Source: Sphaerisporangium sp.
Lineage (GTDB): Bacteria; Actinomycetota; Actinomycetes; Streptosporangiales; Streptosporangiaceae
Direction of reading: 5' to 3'
DNA: 64,000 nt
NCBI GenBank assembly: GCA_025964675.1
Contig: JAOPYI010000158.1
Location: 1 to 64,000 of the forward strand
In this document: positions 42,378 to 51,278 of the stretch, one piece after another
Position numbering within the stretch: the stretch's first letter is position 1
Layout of the letters: each line of letters opens with the position of its first letter
Notes under the pieces: generated by a model
Told to the model about the DNA's origin: nothing
Databases searched by the model: none
Seen by the model: the letters and a program-made list of their open reading frames with translations, nothing else
Made by a program: the position numbers and the translations under genes

Positions 42378-43552
42378 GCGAGATCCGGACGTTCACCGAC
42401 CCCACCGGCGGGATGGACGCCGCCCGGTGGGACGCGCTCGCCAAGGACCATTTCTACTCCTCCAGCAACTGGCTGCGGTTCTGTGCCGGGGACGGGGGTG
42501 TCACGACCGGCGGCCTGCACGCCGAGGCCGGCGGCACCGGCATGGTGGGCGTGCCCGTGACGGCGATGCGGCGGATCGGCAACCCGTTCTACCAGTGGAG
42601 CCGCATCCTCGGCGACGCCGGCCTGCCGTCTCCAGGTCCCGAGGGGCTGCTCGTCGGCGCGCACCGCGGGTACCAGACCCACATCCTCTCCACGCCGGAC
42701 CTGTCTCGCGAGCAGGCCGCGAAGGAGCTCCTCGGCGCGCTGGAGCCGCTCGTCAAGGAGGTCGCGGGCGGCGGCCTCGCCGGGGAGCCGGCGGACACGG
42801 TCCCGGCCGTGGCGATGTTCCTGTCGACCGAGGACGTCGTGGCGCTGCGGGCCGCGGGGGTGCGGGCCCTGCCGGTGGCCCTGCAGCCGGACGCGTGGAT
42901 ACCCGTCCCCGAGGGGGGGTGGGACGCGTGGGTGGGCTCCCTGCCCTCCAGGCGCCGGGCCGACATCGTGCGGCGCGACCAGAGGAAGTTCGCCAACGTC
43001 GGCTACGAGGTCGTCCACACGACGCTCGGCGAGTGCCACCTCGAAGCGGCCCGCTTGCTGGCGTGCACGGAGCGCCGTTACGGGCACGACGCCGACGTGG
43101 GGGAGCTCGCCGAGTCCATCCTCCTCCAGTCCGAGGCGATGGGCTCCGACGCCCGCGTGCTGCTGATCAACCGCCCCGGTGAGGGCCCGGTGGGCTACTG
43201 CCTCTACTACATGTGGGGCGACACCCTCTACCTGCGGGCCGCGGGGTTCGACTACGAGCGGCTGGCGGGCGCGGCGGAATACTTCAACCTGGTGTACTAC
43301 CTGCCCATCGAGATCGCGTCCGAGGCCGGGATGCGCTGGGTGCACGCCGGCATCGAGGCCGCCGAGGCGAAGGTGCTGAGAGGCGCGGTCCTGCGCCCGC
43401 TGTGGATGCTCGAGCTGTCACAGCCCGGCGTGCTGAGCGATCACTCCGCCGAGGTGCGGGCGTACAACGCCGATCTGTACGCCAAATGGTGCGATTCCTC
43501 ACCCGCGGTCGCGAAGGCCATCGTCCGCGACCTCTGGGCTCCGTTCTGCTGA
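42374..43552 (+). CDS. FemAB/GNAT-like acyltransferase
   Basis: A 392-residue protein whose C-terminal half (GPVGYCLYYMWGDTLYLRAA and the following Tyr-rich FNLVYYLPIEIASEAG) resembles the FemAB-like/GNAT-type peptidogalycan family. Relatives transfer aminoacyl or acyl groups to amines. The TTG start overlaps the ATP-grasp stop and has GGGGAG upstream, so the two are coupled and probably act in sequence. Residues for tRNA or CoA binding are not clear; the donor is unknown. Confidence 0.75.
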   Translation: MSEIRTFTDPTGGMDAARWDALAKDHFYSSSNWLRFCAGDGGVTTGGLHAEAGGTGMVGVPVTAMRRIGNPFYQWSRILGDAGLPSPGPEGLLVGAHRGYQTHILSTPDLSREQAAKELLGALEPLVKEVAGGGLAGEPADTVPAVAMFLSTEDVVALRAAGVRALPVALQPDAWIPVPEGGWDAWVGSLPSRRRADIVRRDQRKFANVGYEVVHTTLGECHLEAARLLACTERRYGHDADVGELAESILLQSEAMGSDARVLLINRPGEGPVGYCLYYMWGDTLYLRAAGFDYERLAGAAEYFNLVYYLPIEIASEAGMRWVHAGIEAAEAKVLRGAVLRPLWMLELSQPGVLSDHSAEVRAYNADLYAKWCDSSPAVAKAIVRDLWAPFC

Positions 43553-43638
43553 CCGCGCAGTGACGAGACCCCTGGCGAGGGCGGCCAGGAGCGGCCGCCA
43601 TCCCTTATGAAACCGATCCGAATGGAGAGGCTACCGCC

Positions 43639-44229
43639 GTGAGCATCACCCTCTGGTTCGATCCCAGCTGTCCCTTCACCTGGCGTACGTCGCGATGGGT
43701 CCGGGAGGTCGCCGCCCGCCGGGGTGAGGAGGTGACGTGGCGGTTCATGAGCCTCGCCATCCTCAACGAAGGCAAGGACATCCCCGAGCGGTTCAGGCAG
43801 GCGCACGCGCGCTCTCTCGGAGCGCTGCGGGTGCTGGCCGCCGTCGACGAGCGGTACGGGCAGCGCGCCGTCGACCGGCTGTACACCGCGATCGGCGGCC
43901 GGGTGCACGACCAGGAGGGCGAGCTGACCCATGACGTGCTCGCCGCCGCTCTCGCCGACGCCGACCTGCCGGCGGAGCTGGTGCGGGCCGCCGACGACGT
44001 CGCGCTCGACACGCTGGTCAGCGCGAGCCACCACGCGGGCCAGGCCCGCGTCGGCACCGAGACCGGCAGCCCGGTGACGGCGGTCGACGACGGCCCCGGC
44101 TTCTTCGGCCCAGTCATCTCGGCACCTCCGGCCGCCGAGGACGCCGACCGGCTGATCGAGGCCCTCCGGCTCCTGTCGTCGGTCCCGGAGTTCAGCGAGC
44201 TGAAGCGGGCGCGCAGCCCCCTCAGCTGA
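43639..44229 (+). CDS. Mycothiol-dependent DsbA-family enzyme
   Basis: A 196-residue thioredoxin-fold protein with an N-terminal FDPSCPFTWRTSRWV motif. A single active-site Cys in CPFT is typical of the actinobacterial Rv2466c type, a mycothiol-dependent nitroreductase/reductase. It could reduce or detoxify N-oxidised intermediates such as nitro, nitroso or hydroxylamine compounds, which fits the N-hydroxylase upstream, though that link is inference. GTG start at 43639 with GGAGAGG upstream. A strong terminator follows. Confidence 0.85.
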   Translation: MSITLWFDPSCPFTWRTSRWVREVAARRGEEVTWRFMSLAILNEGKDIPERFRQAHARSLGALRVLAAVDERYGQRAVDRLYTAIGGRVHDQEGELTHDVLAAALADADLPAELVRAADDVALDTLVSASHHAGQARVGTETGSPVTAVDDGPGFFGPVISAPPAAEDADRLIEALRLLSSVPEFSELKRARSPLS

Positions 44230-44264
44230 CCCCGGCGAACGGCCGCCGGGCCCGCAGACGTGAG

Positions 44265-44308
44265 AGCGCCTATCGGGGTGGAAGATTCCTTCCACCCCGA
44301 TAGGCGCT
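44265..44308 (+). terminator. Intrinsic terminator between convergent genes
   Basis: AGCGCCTATCGGGGTGGAA (44265-44283), a 6-nt loop and its exact complement (44290-44308) form a 19-bp perfect stem followed by TTTCTC. It ends the ATP-grasp/FemAB/DsbA transcript and may also block the converging exporter transcript. Confidence 0.93.
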
Positions 44309-44341
44309 TTTCTCGATGGACGACCCACCCGGGCGCCGGGG

Positions 44342-45670
44342 CTAGACCCGCGCCTCCGGGCGCGACGCGGACGTCGCCGAGCCCTCGAAGGCGGCGAGCG
44401 CCCGGGGAAGGAAGCGGGCGAAGACCAGCCATCCGGCGACGAGCGCGCCGGTCGCGAGCAGGAGCGCGCCGCGCAGCCCCAGCCAGTCCCCGGCCAGGCC
44501 ACCCACGATGCCGCCGACGCCGATGGCGCCGAAGGCGAGGAACCGGTACGTCGCGGACACGCGCGCCAGCATCTCGTCGGGGGTGGCGCGCTGCCGCAGC
44601 GAGATGCCGAAGATGTTGAAGATCGTCATGCCGAAACCGTAGAGCGTGAAGGCCGCGGTGGTCAGCACGATGAGCACCGGCTTCGACCCCACCGCGAACG
44701 GGATGATCAGCGGCGCCACCGACGCCAGCCCCATTCCCGCGACGAGGACGCGCGCCACCCCCAGCTTCTCCCCGGCGAACCTGGCCGCCACGGAACCGGC
44801 CAGCACGCCGATCGCGCCCAGGGACATGGTCAGCCCGACGAGCTGGGGAGAGAAGCCCAGGACCCGGATCGCGTAGACCAGGTAGAGGGTGAGCACCGCC
44901 TGCTCGAACAGGTTGAACCAGGCGCCCTGCAGCGTCAGGACCCGCAGCAGGGGCATGCCCGCCGTGAAGCGCATCCCCTCCACGATCCGTGCCACGATAC
45001 CCGCGCCGCCGCCGCCGGCCTTCCGCCCGGCCGCCTTCTCGCGGGCCCGGACGGCCAGGAGCCCGCCCGCCGCCAGCACGTACGCGATCACCGCGACCGT
45101 CATGGACGCCGGCCCGCCGAGCACCCCCACCAGCACCCCGCCCAGCCCCGGCGCGGCCACCATCGCCAGGGAGAACGCCGTCTCCAGCCGGCTGTTGGCC
45201 GACACCAGGCGCTCCTGGGGCACCAGGGTCGGCACGTACGCCTGGTAGGCGACGTCCGAGAACGCGATGAGCGACCCCATGCCGAAGGCCACGAAGAACA
45301 GGACGTAGAGGTGCACCAGGCCGACGGAGGAGGTCAGCGGGATGACCACGGCCAGTATCGCGTTGCCGGCGTACGCCGCGATCAGCGCCGGGCGGCGTGA
45401 GCGGCGGTCCAGCCACGCGCCGGCCGACAGCGTGACGAGGAACACCGGGAAGAACTGAGCGGCGTTGAGCAGGCCGATCTGGGTCGGCGTCGCGGTGAAA
45501 GTGATCACGGCCATCAGCGGCAGGATCACGCCCAGGCTCTTCGAGGCGAAGTGCGCGAGCAGCTGCGACAGCCAGAACTTGCCGAAGTCGCTGTTGATCA
45601 GCACCCGGGACGGCCAGGTGCCGGCGGCCCGGGTGGGGGGTTGGGAGACCCCGAGGGTGGGAGCGGTCAT
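44342..45670 (-). CDS. MFS exporter of the biosynthetic locus
   Basis: A 442-residue major facilitator protein with about 12 membrane helices, related to the EntS/TetV-like MFS_3 group of drug and siderophore exporters. It shows the loop motif GAWLDRRSRRPAL and RFAGEKLG in the second half. ATG at 45670 with AAGGAG upstream. It converges on the DsbA-family gene, and the 100-bp element shared with the peptide gene promoter lies 44 bp upstream of its start, which argues that it exports the product of the locus. Confidence 0.9.
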   Translation of the reverse strand: MTAPTLGVSQPPTRAAGTWPSRVLINSDFGKFWLSQLLAHFASKSLGVILPLMAVITFTATPTQIGLLNAAQFFPVFLVTLSAGAWLDRRSRRPALIAAYAGNAILAVVIPLTSSVGLVHLYVLFFVAFGMGSLIAFSDVAYQAYVPTLVPQERLVSANSRLETAFSLAMVAAPGLGGVLVGVLGGPASMTVAVIAYVLAAGGLLAVRAREKAAGRKAGGGGAGIVARIVEGMRFTAGMPLLRVLTLQGAWFNLFEQAVLTLYLVYAIRVLGFSPQLVGLTMSLGAIGVLAGSVAARFAGEKLGVARVLVAGMGLASVAPLIIPFAVGSKPVLIVLTTAAFTLYGFGMTIFNIFGISLRQRATPDEMLARVSATYRFLAFGAIGVGGIVGGLAGDWLGLRGALLLATGALVAGWLVFARFLPRALAAFEGSATSASRPEARV

Positions 45671-45713
45671 CGTCGTACTCCTTGAGGGCGATCGTCGAGG
45701 CGGGCGGGTCGTC

Positions 45714-45813
45714 GTGGATCCGTTCTCGCACGACCAACTCTGCTCGGCCCCCACCCCCGCGACCAGGCGATTCGGCGTCAGCAAGCTGACAGTGGGCAGC
45801 AGCTTCCTGCCAT
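45714..45813 (-). promoter_or_regulatory. Shared upstream element, copy B (exporter gene)
   Basis: Ungapped partner of 39511-39610 (65 of 100 bases equal). Identical blocks: CTCGCAC at 45725, CAACTCTGC at 45735, GTCAGCAAG at 45777, GCTTCCTGCCA at 45802. Within it GTCAG-CAAG-CTGAC (45777-45790) is an inverted repeat and a candidate regulator site. Same orientation relative to its gene as copy A. Confidence 0.75.
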
Positions 45814-45881
45814 CGGGGGCCCCGGCGTGGCTCGTGGCCGCCCGAGTGCCTTCCATCAGCGGGTCGCTACGCTCAGTCACC

Positions 45882-47315
45882 ATGGAGACGGTCGCCCGGA
45901 GTCTGGTGCCGGCACGGTTGGATCGGTTGCCGTGGTCGGGCTTCCACACGCGGTTCGTCGTCGCGCTCGGCGTCGCGTGGGTGCTGGACGGGATGGAGAT
46001 CACGATCGCCAGCGCGGTGGGGTCGGTGCTCCAGGACAGGCGGACGCTCGGCCTGTCGGCGGTCGAGGTGGGCTTCACCGCCACCGTCTACCTGGTCGGC
46101 GAGGTGGCGGGGGCGTTGGTGTTCGGGCGGCTGTCGGACCGGTTCGGCAGGCGCAGGCTGTTCGTCCTGACACTAGGGCTCTACCTGGTCGCCAACGGCA
46201 TCACGGCGTTGTCGCCCAACCTGGCGTTCTTCCTGGTGTTCCGGTTCCTGGCGGGTGCGGGCATCGGCGGGGAGTACTCCGCGATCCATTCGGCCATCGA
46301 CGAGCTGATCCCCTCCCGGTACCGGGGCAGGGTGGATCTGGCGGTCAGCGGCACGTACTGGCTGGGCGCGATGATCGGCACGGCGAGCACGTACGTGCTG
46401 CTGAACCCCGAGGTCCTCCCCGTCGACGTGGGGTGGCGGCTCGGGCTGCTGATAGGGCCGCTGGTCGGCGTGGCCATCTGGGTGCTGCGCCGCCACCTCC
46501 CGGAGAGCCCCCGCTGGCTGCTCATGCACGGCAGGCGGGAGGAGGCCGAGCGGACCACCGCCGGGATCGAGGAGGCCGTCGAGCGGAGCGGGCGCCCTCT
46601 GCCCCCGGTCGACGAGGACAGGGCCCTGGAGTTCCGCCCGCACGGCGCCCCGTCGTACCGCGAGATCGCCCGGGTGCTCCTGCGGGAGTATCCCCGGCGC
46701 ACGGTCCTCGGCGTGACGCTGATGATCAGCCAGTCGTTCCTCTACAACGCGATCTTCTTCACGTACGTCCTGGTGCTCAACACCTTCTACGGCGTGTCCC
46801 CGCACGACGCCTCGAAGTACCTGTTCGCGTTCGCGCTCGGCAACCTCGCCGGGCCCTTGGTCCTCGGCCCCCTCTTCGACACGCTGGGACGCAGGGTGAT
46901 GATCTCCAGTACGTACATCGTGTCCGGGCTGCTGCTCGCGGTCACGGGCTGGCTGTTCGAGCAGGGAATGCTCAACGCGACGACCCAGACACTCCTATGG
47001 TCGGTGATCTTCTTCGTCGCCTCGGCGGCGGCCAGCGCCGGCTACCTGACCGTGAGCGAGCTGTTCCCCCTGGAGATCAGGGCGCTGGCCATCGCGCTGT
47101 TCTTCTCAGTGGCCCAGGGCTTCGGCGCCCTGGGGCCCACGATCTTCGGCGCGCTCATCGGCGACCGCGCGCACCCGCACCCGACCCGGCTGTTCTACGG
47201 CTACCTGTTCGCCTCCGCGATGATGGTGTTCGCCGGACTGGTCGCGCTCGTTCTCGCGGTGAACGCGGAGCGCAGATCGCTGGAGGACCTGACGCCGCCC
47301 CTGTCCATCACCTGA
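45882..47315 (+). CDS. MFS transporter (sugar-porter/metabolite-proton symporter type)
   Basis: A 477-residue MFS protein with the sugar-porter style motifs GRLSDRFGRRRLFVLTLGLY after helix 2, GIGGEYSAIHSAIDE in helix 4 and the PESPRWLL motif after helix 6. It likely imports an organic acid or sugar by proton symport. The ATG at 45882 has no ribosome site; TACGCT ends 9 bases before it, so the mRNA may be leaderless. Divergent from the exporter gene; whether it belongs to the biosynthetic locus is unclear. Confidence 0.88.
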   Translation: METVARSLVPARLDRLPWSGFHTRFVVALGVAWVLDGMEITIASAVGSVLQDRRTLGLSAVEVGFTATVYLVGEVAGALVFGRLSDRFGRRRLFVLTLGLYLVANGITALSPNLAFFLVFRFLAGAGIGGEYSAIHSAIDELIPSRYRGRVDLAVSGTYWLGAMIGTASTYVLLNPEVLPVDVGWRLGLLIGPLVGVAIWVLRRHLPESPRWLLMHGRREEAERTTAGIEEAVERSGRPLPPVDEDRALEFRPHGAPSYREIARVLLREYPRRTVLGVTLMISQSFLYNAIFFTYVLVLNTFYGVSPHDASKYLFAFALGNLAGPLVLGPLFDTLGRRVMISSTYIVSGLLLAVTGWLFEQGMLNATTQTLLWSVIFFVASAAASAGYLTVSELFPLEIRALAIALFFSVAQGFGALGPTIFGALIGDRAHPHPTRLFYGYLFASAMMVFAGLVALVLAVNAERRSLEDLTPPLSIT

Positions 47316-47481
47316 GCTCGAGCAGTCGCCAGAGGCCGGGCGGGCGGCCTATCACGCCAGCTCACCGGCGGTCGTGCGACACTGTGTCATGCGATGGTGA
47401 TGATTTGTTACGCCCTGCGGACTGGTCGCGGCCACAGAGGATCTTCAAGCTGACGGCAACACCGATCAGGAAGGCACCCCC

Positions 47482-49158
47482 GTGGCACGAACCTCTTCCT
47501 TGCGTGCTCTCCAGCGTCTGGCCGCCGAGCATGGCGACGCCCGGCGTCTGGGTGTCCCCGTCGACGAGTTGCGCGGCCTGCGCGCCGAGGCCGTCGCCGA
47601 ACCCCACGGCATCGCCAGGCGCGAGCTGCTCAAGCGGGCAGCGATCGCCGGTCTGGGCGCGGCCGCGCTCGGCGGGCTCGGCTTGCCCGCCCGTGAGGCC
47701 CGGGCCGACGTCACCTCGCCGACGGCCAATTCGCCCAAGCCCGCCAGGGTCGCCGTCATCGGTGGCGGCATCGCCGGGCTCACCGCCGCGCTCACTTTGC
47801 GCGACGCGGGAGCCACGCCCATCGTCTACGAGGCCAACCCCTCACGGATCGGCGGACGCATGTATTCCCAGCGCTCGCTGTGGACGGGCGGGCAGACCTC
47901 CGAGCTGGGCGGCGAGCTGATCGACCAGGGGCACAAAAAGATGCTCGAACTGTGCCGTCGTTTCAACCTGCCCACGATCGACTTCGCCGGGGCCGGGCCC
48001 AACGGCGCGGAGGAGATCCTGCGCTTCGCCGGCGCCTACTACCCGCGATCCCAGGCCGACGCCGACTTCAAGGAGATGTACCACTCTCTCCATTCCGATC
48101 TGGTGGCGGCCGGCGAGGTGAAGTGGAACAGTGCCACGGCCGAGGGCACCGCGCTGGACAACATGTCGCTGTACGACTGGATCGACTCCCGGGTCGCCGG
48201 CGGGCACTCCTCCAATCTGGGCCGCTTCCTGGACGTCGCCTACAACGTGGAGTACGGCGCCGACACCGTCGACCAGTCGTCGCTGGCGCTCATCCTGCTG
48301 CTGGGCTACCAGCCGAACCCCGGCCACTTCAACGTCTGGGGCCTGTCGGACGAGCGCTACCACATCGTCGGCGGCAACGACCAGCTCCCGGGCGCCATCG
48401 CCGCCGCGCTGCCCTCGGGGTCGATCCAGATGGGCTGGAAGCTGCTGGCCGTCCGGGCGAACTCCGACGGTACCCAGACCCTGACCTTCGACAACGGCGG
48501 CACCACCAAGACCGTCACCGCCGACCACACGGTCATCACCGTGCCGCTACCGATCCTGCAGGGCCTGGACCTGTCGCGCGCCGGGTTCGACGCCCGCATG
48601 ACGAGCTTGTTGCGCGATGCCCGCATGGGGTACTGCACCAAGCTCAACATGCAGTTCACCAGCCGCCCCTGGGTCGGCACCGGGCCATGGCCGGGGGTGT
48701 CGGCCGGTGACTCCTTCAGCGACCAGTCCTTCCAGAACTGCTGGGACACCACCAAGGGGCAGCCGGGCTCGAGCGGCATCCTCATCCAGTACGGCGGAGG
48801 CGGCCTGGCGCGCTCCCTCGCCCCCGCCACCCCGTTCGCCACCGACTCCGACCCCTACGTCCGGTCGCTGGCCGGGTCGAGGCTCACCGAGATCGACCAG
48901 GTCTTCCCCGGTACCAAGGCGAAATGGAATGGGCGCGCCCAGCTCTCGGCCTGGCACAAGAACCCCTACTCCCTGGGCGCCTACTCCTACTGGCCCGTCG
49001 GCTACCTGCACAGGTACGCCGGCTACGAGGGCACGGCCCAGGGGAACGTGCACATCTCGGGCGAGCACTGCTCCTACGACTACCAGGGCTACATGAACGG
49101 CGGCGCCACCGAAGGGGAACGCGCGGCGGCCGAGGTGCTGACCGCCCTGCGCGCCTAG
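47482..49158 (+). CDS. Tat-exported flavin monoamine oxidase
   Basis: A 558-residue FAD amine oxidase. The N-terminal ~75 residues hold a twin-arginine type signal (ARRELLKRAAIAGLGAAALG, RR at about 46-47) ending near AREARA. The FAD motif VAVIGGGIAGLTAALTLRDA follows, then GGRMYS, and the C-terminal block has HISGEHCSYDYQGYMNGG, typical of flavin-containing amine/L-amino-acid oxidases. It would oxidatively deaminate amines or amino acids outside the membrane, giving H2O2. GTG start at 47482 with AGGAAGG upstream. Single gene. Confidence 0.9.
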   Translation: MARTSSLRALQRLAAEHGDARRLGVPVDELRGLRAEAVAEPHGIARRELLKRAAIAGLGAAALGGLGLPAREARADVTSPTANSPKPARVAVIGGGIAGLTAALTLRDAGATPIVYEANPSRIGGRMYSQRSLWTGGQTSELGGELIDQGHKKMLELCRRFNLPTIDFAGAGPNGAEEILRFAGAYYPRSQADADFKEMYHSLHSDLVAAGEVKWNSATAEGTALDNMSLYDWIDSRVAGGHSSNLGRFLDVAYNVEYGADTVDQSSLALILLLGYQPNPGHFNVWGLSDERYHIVGGNDQLPGAIAAALPSGSIQMGWKLLAVRANSDGTQTLTFDNGGTTKTVTADHTVITVPLPILQGLDLSRAGFDARMTSLLRDARMGYCTKLNMQFTSRPWVGTGPWPGVSAGDSFSDQSFQNCWDTTKGQPGSSGILIQYGGGGLARSLAPATPFATDSDPYVRSLAGSRLTEIDQVFPGTKAKWNGRAQLSAWHKNPYSLGAYSYWPVGYLHRYAGYEGTAQGNVHISGEHCSYDYQGYMNGGATEGERAAAEVLTALRA

Positions 49159-49334
49159 AGGCGATCGCGGCGTGTGCCCGTGGAGGGCGCACGCCGTCGT
49201 CCGCGGTTACGCGGACCAGCCATCAGTGCCATGGCGGAAATCTGACGGAGAAGGAGTTCCTTCCCTTCTGGTAAGGGGCCGCCGCTGCCATTAATGGTTA
49301 ACCTTCTTAACGATTTCCTTGTACGGAGGTTGGC

Positions 49335-50405
49335 ATGCACCGTCTGGCCGTGCTTCTCTGCTTGCTCATCCCACTCCTGTTCACGGCCCCGGCCGACGCC
49401 GCGGTCACCCCGCTCCAGGTCTACGGGTCCTGGCACTGCGGCGACGACGCCTGCATATGGGGGACCGTCCGTGACGTGACCGAGTTCGACCAGAAGAACC
49501 ACTGGCTGATCGACCGCGGTGACGGCCGTCCCTCCGTCAACGTCGTGGTGCTCAGCTTCGTCCATCCGGTCAAGCTCCTGCACAAGACGACCGACGCGCA
49601 GACACTCGACGGCGTGCCGCGCGGCATGGCCGCCGACATTGTCACCTACTTCAAGAACCACGGCATCCGGGTGATGCTGTCCATCGGTGGCATCACCTAC
49701 ACCGACGCCTGGAACGCGGCGCTGGCGGAGAACGCGGCCCAGTTCGGGCGCAACGCCGCCGAGGTGGCCCAGCGCCTGGGTGTCGGCATCGAGATCGACT
49801 ATGAGCAGAACAGCGCGCCCGACCTGGCGGGCCTGCAGAGCTTCATCGACGCCTACCGCGCCGTGCTGCCCTACGACGCCACCGGAGCAGCCCAGGCCGC
49901 GCGCCTGACCATCGACCTGGCGGCGGGGGACCGGTGGTTGATCGACATCGGCAGGAAGGCCACCGCCGACTGGCTCCGCACCGGCACACCCGTCCTGGAC
50001 TACGCCAACGCGATGGTGCCGGCTCGCCAGCCGAGCACCTCCGGCGCGATCGCCAACTGGCAGGAGCACCTCGACGGCAAGCCGACCTACGCCCCGCCGA
50101 TCCCGCCGCTCGCCCCGGCCAAGTTCACCGGAGCCTTCTATATCGCCGAGGGGAGCAAGGTGCGGCCCGAGTGCACGAACTTCAGCGCCTCCCTGCAGAA
50201 CTCCACCGGCGCCTTCGTCCAGACGGCGGCCCCGAACGGCGCGGGTACGACGCCGGGCATGCTCGGCTACATGTTCTGGGCGGCCGAGCGGCCCTCGACC
50301 CGCGGCGTGACCACCGCGCCGCCCAACAGTTGCGAGGGGGGAGTGGGCGGCGGCGCCACCGCCTATTCCATCCCGATCCCGATGCCGGCCCTGCGGCAAA
50401 GCTGA
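49335..50405 (+). CDS. Secreted GH18-like protein
   Basis: A 356-residue secreted protein: signal peptide LAVLLCLLIPLLFTAPADA (about residues 4-22), then a TIM-barrel-like sequence with IRVMLSIGGITYTDAW (chitinase SxGG strand) and GVGIEIDYEQN, corresponding to the GH18 DxxDxDxE motif. The first Asp is replaced by Gly and the second by Glu, while the catalytic Glu and its neighbour Asp remain. It may be a weak chitinase or endo-beta-N-acetylglucosaminidase, or a binding protein. ATG at 49335 with GGAGG upstream; a terminator hairpin follows. Confidence 0.75.
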   Translation: MHRLAVLLCLLIPLLFTAPADAAVTPLQVYGSWHCGDDACIWGTVRDVTEFDQKNHWLIDRGDGRPSVNVVVLSFVHPVKLLHKTTDAQTLDGVPRGMAADIVTYFKNHGIRVMLSIGGITYTDAWNAALAENAAQFGRNAAEVAQRLGVGIEIDYEQNSAPDLAGLQSFIDAYRAVLPYDATGAAQAARLTIDLAAGDRWLIDIGRKATADWLRTGTPVLDYANAMVPARQPSTSGAIANWQEHLDGKPTYAPPIPPLAPAKFTGAFYIAEGSKVRPECTNFSASLQNSTGAFVQTAAPNGAGTTPGMLGYMFWAAERPSTRGVTTAPPNSCEGGVGGGATAYSIPIPMPALRQS

Positions 50406-50411
50406 GCGCCA

Positions 50412-50441
50412 CCGGAGGTCGCCGTGCGCGGCGACCTCCGG
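50412..50441 (+). terminator. Terminator hairpin after the GH18-like gene
   Basis: CCGGAGGTCGCC (50412-50423), a 6-nt loop and its exact complement (50430-50441) form a 12-bp stem seven bases after the stop codon. No T-run, as is common in high-GC actinomycetes. The remaining bases to 50605 hold no recognisable gene. Confidence 0.75.
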
Positions 50442-50605
50442 GGAGCAGGGTCAGAACAGGGTCAGAGCAGACCGCGTGAGGTCAACGCGGCGCGCGATCA
50501 ACTCCTGGCCGAACCTCGCGACCTACGGCGGCAGCACCGCCGGCGGGGGCGGCCCTGGCGGCTACCAGAGGTGTGTGCCAGTGCTCCGGCCTTCAGCTTC
50601 CGGTG

Positions 50606-51220
50606 TCAGCTCCGCAGGGCGGCGGCCTCCGAGGCCAGCTTCTCGATGCGCGCGTAGTCGCCGGAGGCGAGCGCGTCAGCCGGGGTCAGCCAGGTGCCGC
50701 CGACGCAGCCGACGTTGGGCAGCGCGAGGTACTCGGGGGCCGTCTCCAGCCGGATGCCGCCCGTCGGGCAGAAGCGCACCTCCGGGATCGGCCCGGCGAG
50801 CGCCTTCAGGTAGGCGACCCCGCCCGCGGGGCCGGCGGGGAAGAACTTCAGCTCCGTCAGGCCGCGCTCGGCGAGCGCCATGACCTCCGAGGCGGTCGCC
50901 GCGCCGGCCAGGAAGGGCACGCCGCTGTCCAGCATCGCGTCGACCAGCCCCGGCGTGCCGCCGGGGCTGACCAAAAACCGCGCGCCCGCCTCGACGCAGG
51001 CCCGCACGTCGGCGGGGCTCCGTACCGTGCCCGCGCCGATGACGGCGTCCGGCACCTCGGCGGCGATCCGGCCGATGGCGTCGAGGGCGCACGGGGTGCG
51101 CAGGGTCACCTCGATGACCGGCAGGCCGCCGGCCACGAGCGCCCGGGCGAGCGGGACCGCCGTCTCCACGTCGTCGATCACGACGACCGGGACGACAGGG
51201 GCGAGATCGAGGATGGTCAC
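50606..51220 (-). CDS. eda: 2-keto-3-deoxy-6-phosphogluconate aldolase
   Basis: A 204-residue class I aldolase that splits KDPG to pyruvate and glyceraldehyde-3-phosphate, the last Entner-Doudoroff step. The catalytic Glu is in [10 protein letters not shown], the substrate-binding region is [11 protein letters not shown], and the Schiff-base Lys is in [15 protein letters not shown] start at 51220 with AAGGAG 10 nt upstream. It is the last gene of zwf-edd-glk-eda, 58 bp after glk. Confidence 0.95.
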   Translation of the reverse strand: MTILDLAPVVPVVVIDDVETAVPLARALVAGGLPVIEVTLRTPCALDAIGRIAAEVPDAVIGAGTVRSPADVRACVEAGARFLVSPGGTPGLVDAMLDSGVPFLAGAATASEVMALAERGLTELKFFPAGPAGGVAYLKALAGPIPEVRFCPTGGIRLETAPEYLALPNVGCVGGTWLTPADALASGDYARIEKLASEAAALRS

Positions 51221-51278
51221 GGGGCCGCGCTCCTTGCTGCTGGGGATGTCGCCGGATGGGTCGGCGGGGATGCCGGGA

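Noticed and set aside
44265-44308. Long inverted repeat as mobile-element end or CRISPR repeat
   Set aside because: It is a single 19-bp stem followed by T residues between convergent genes, so it is a terminator.
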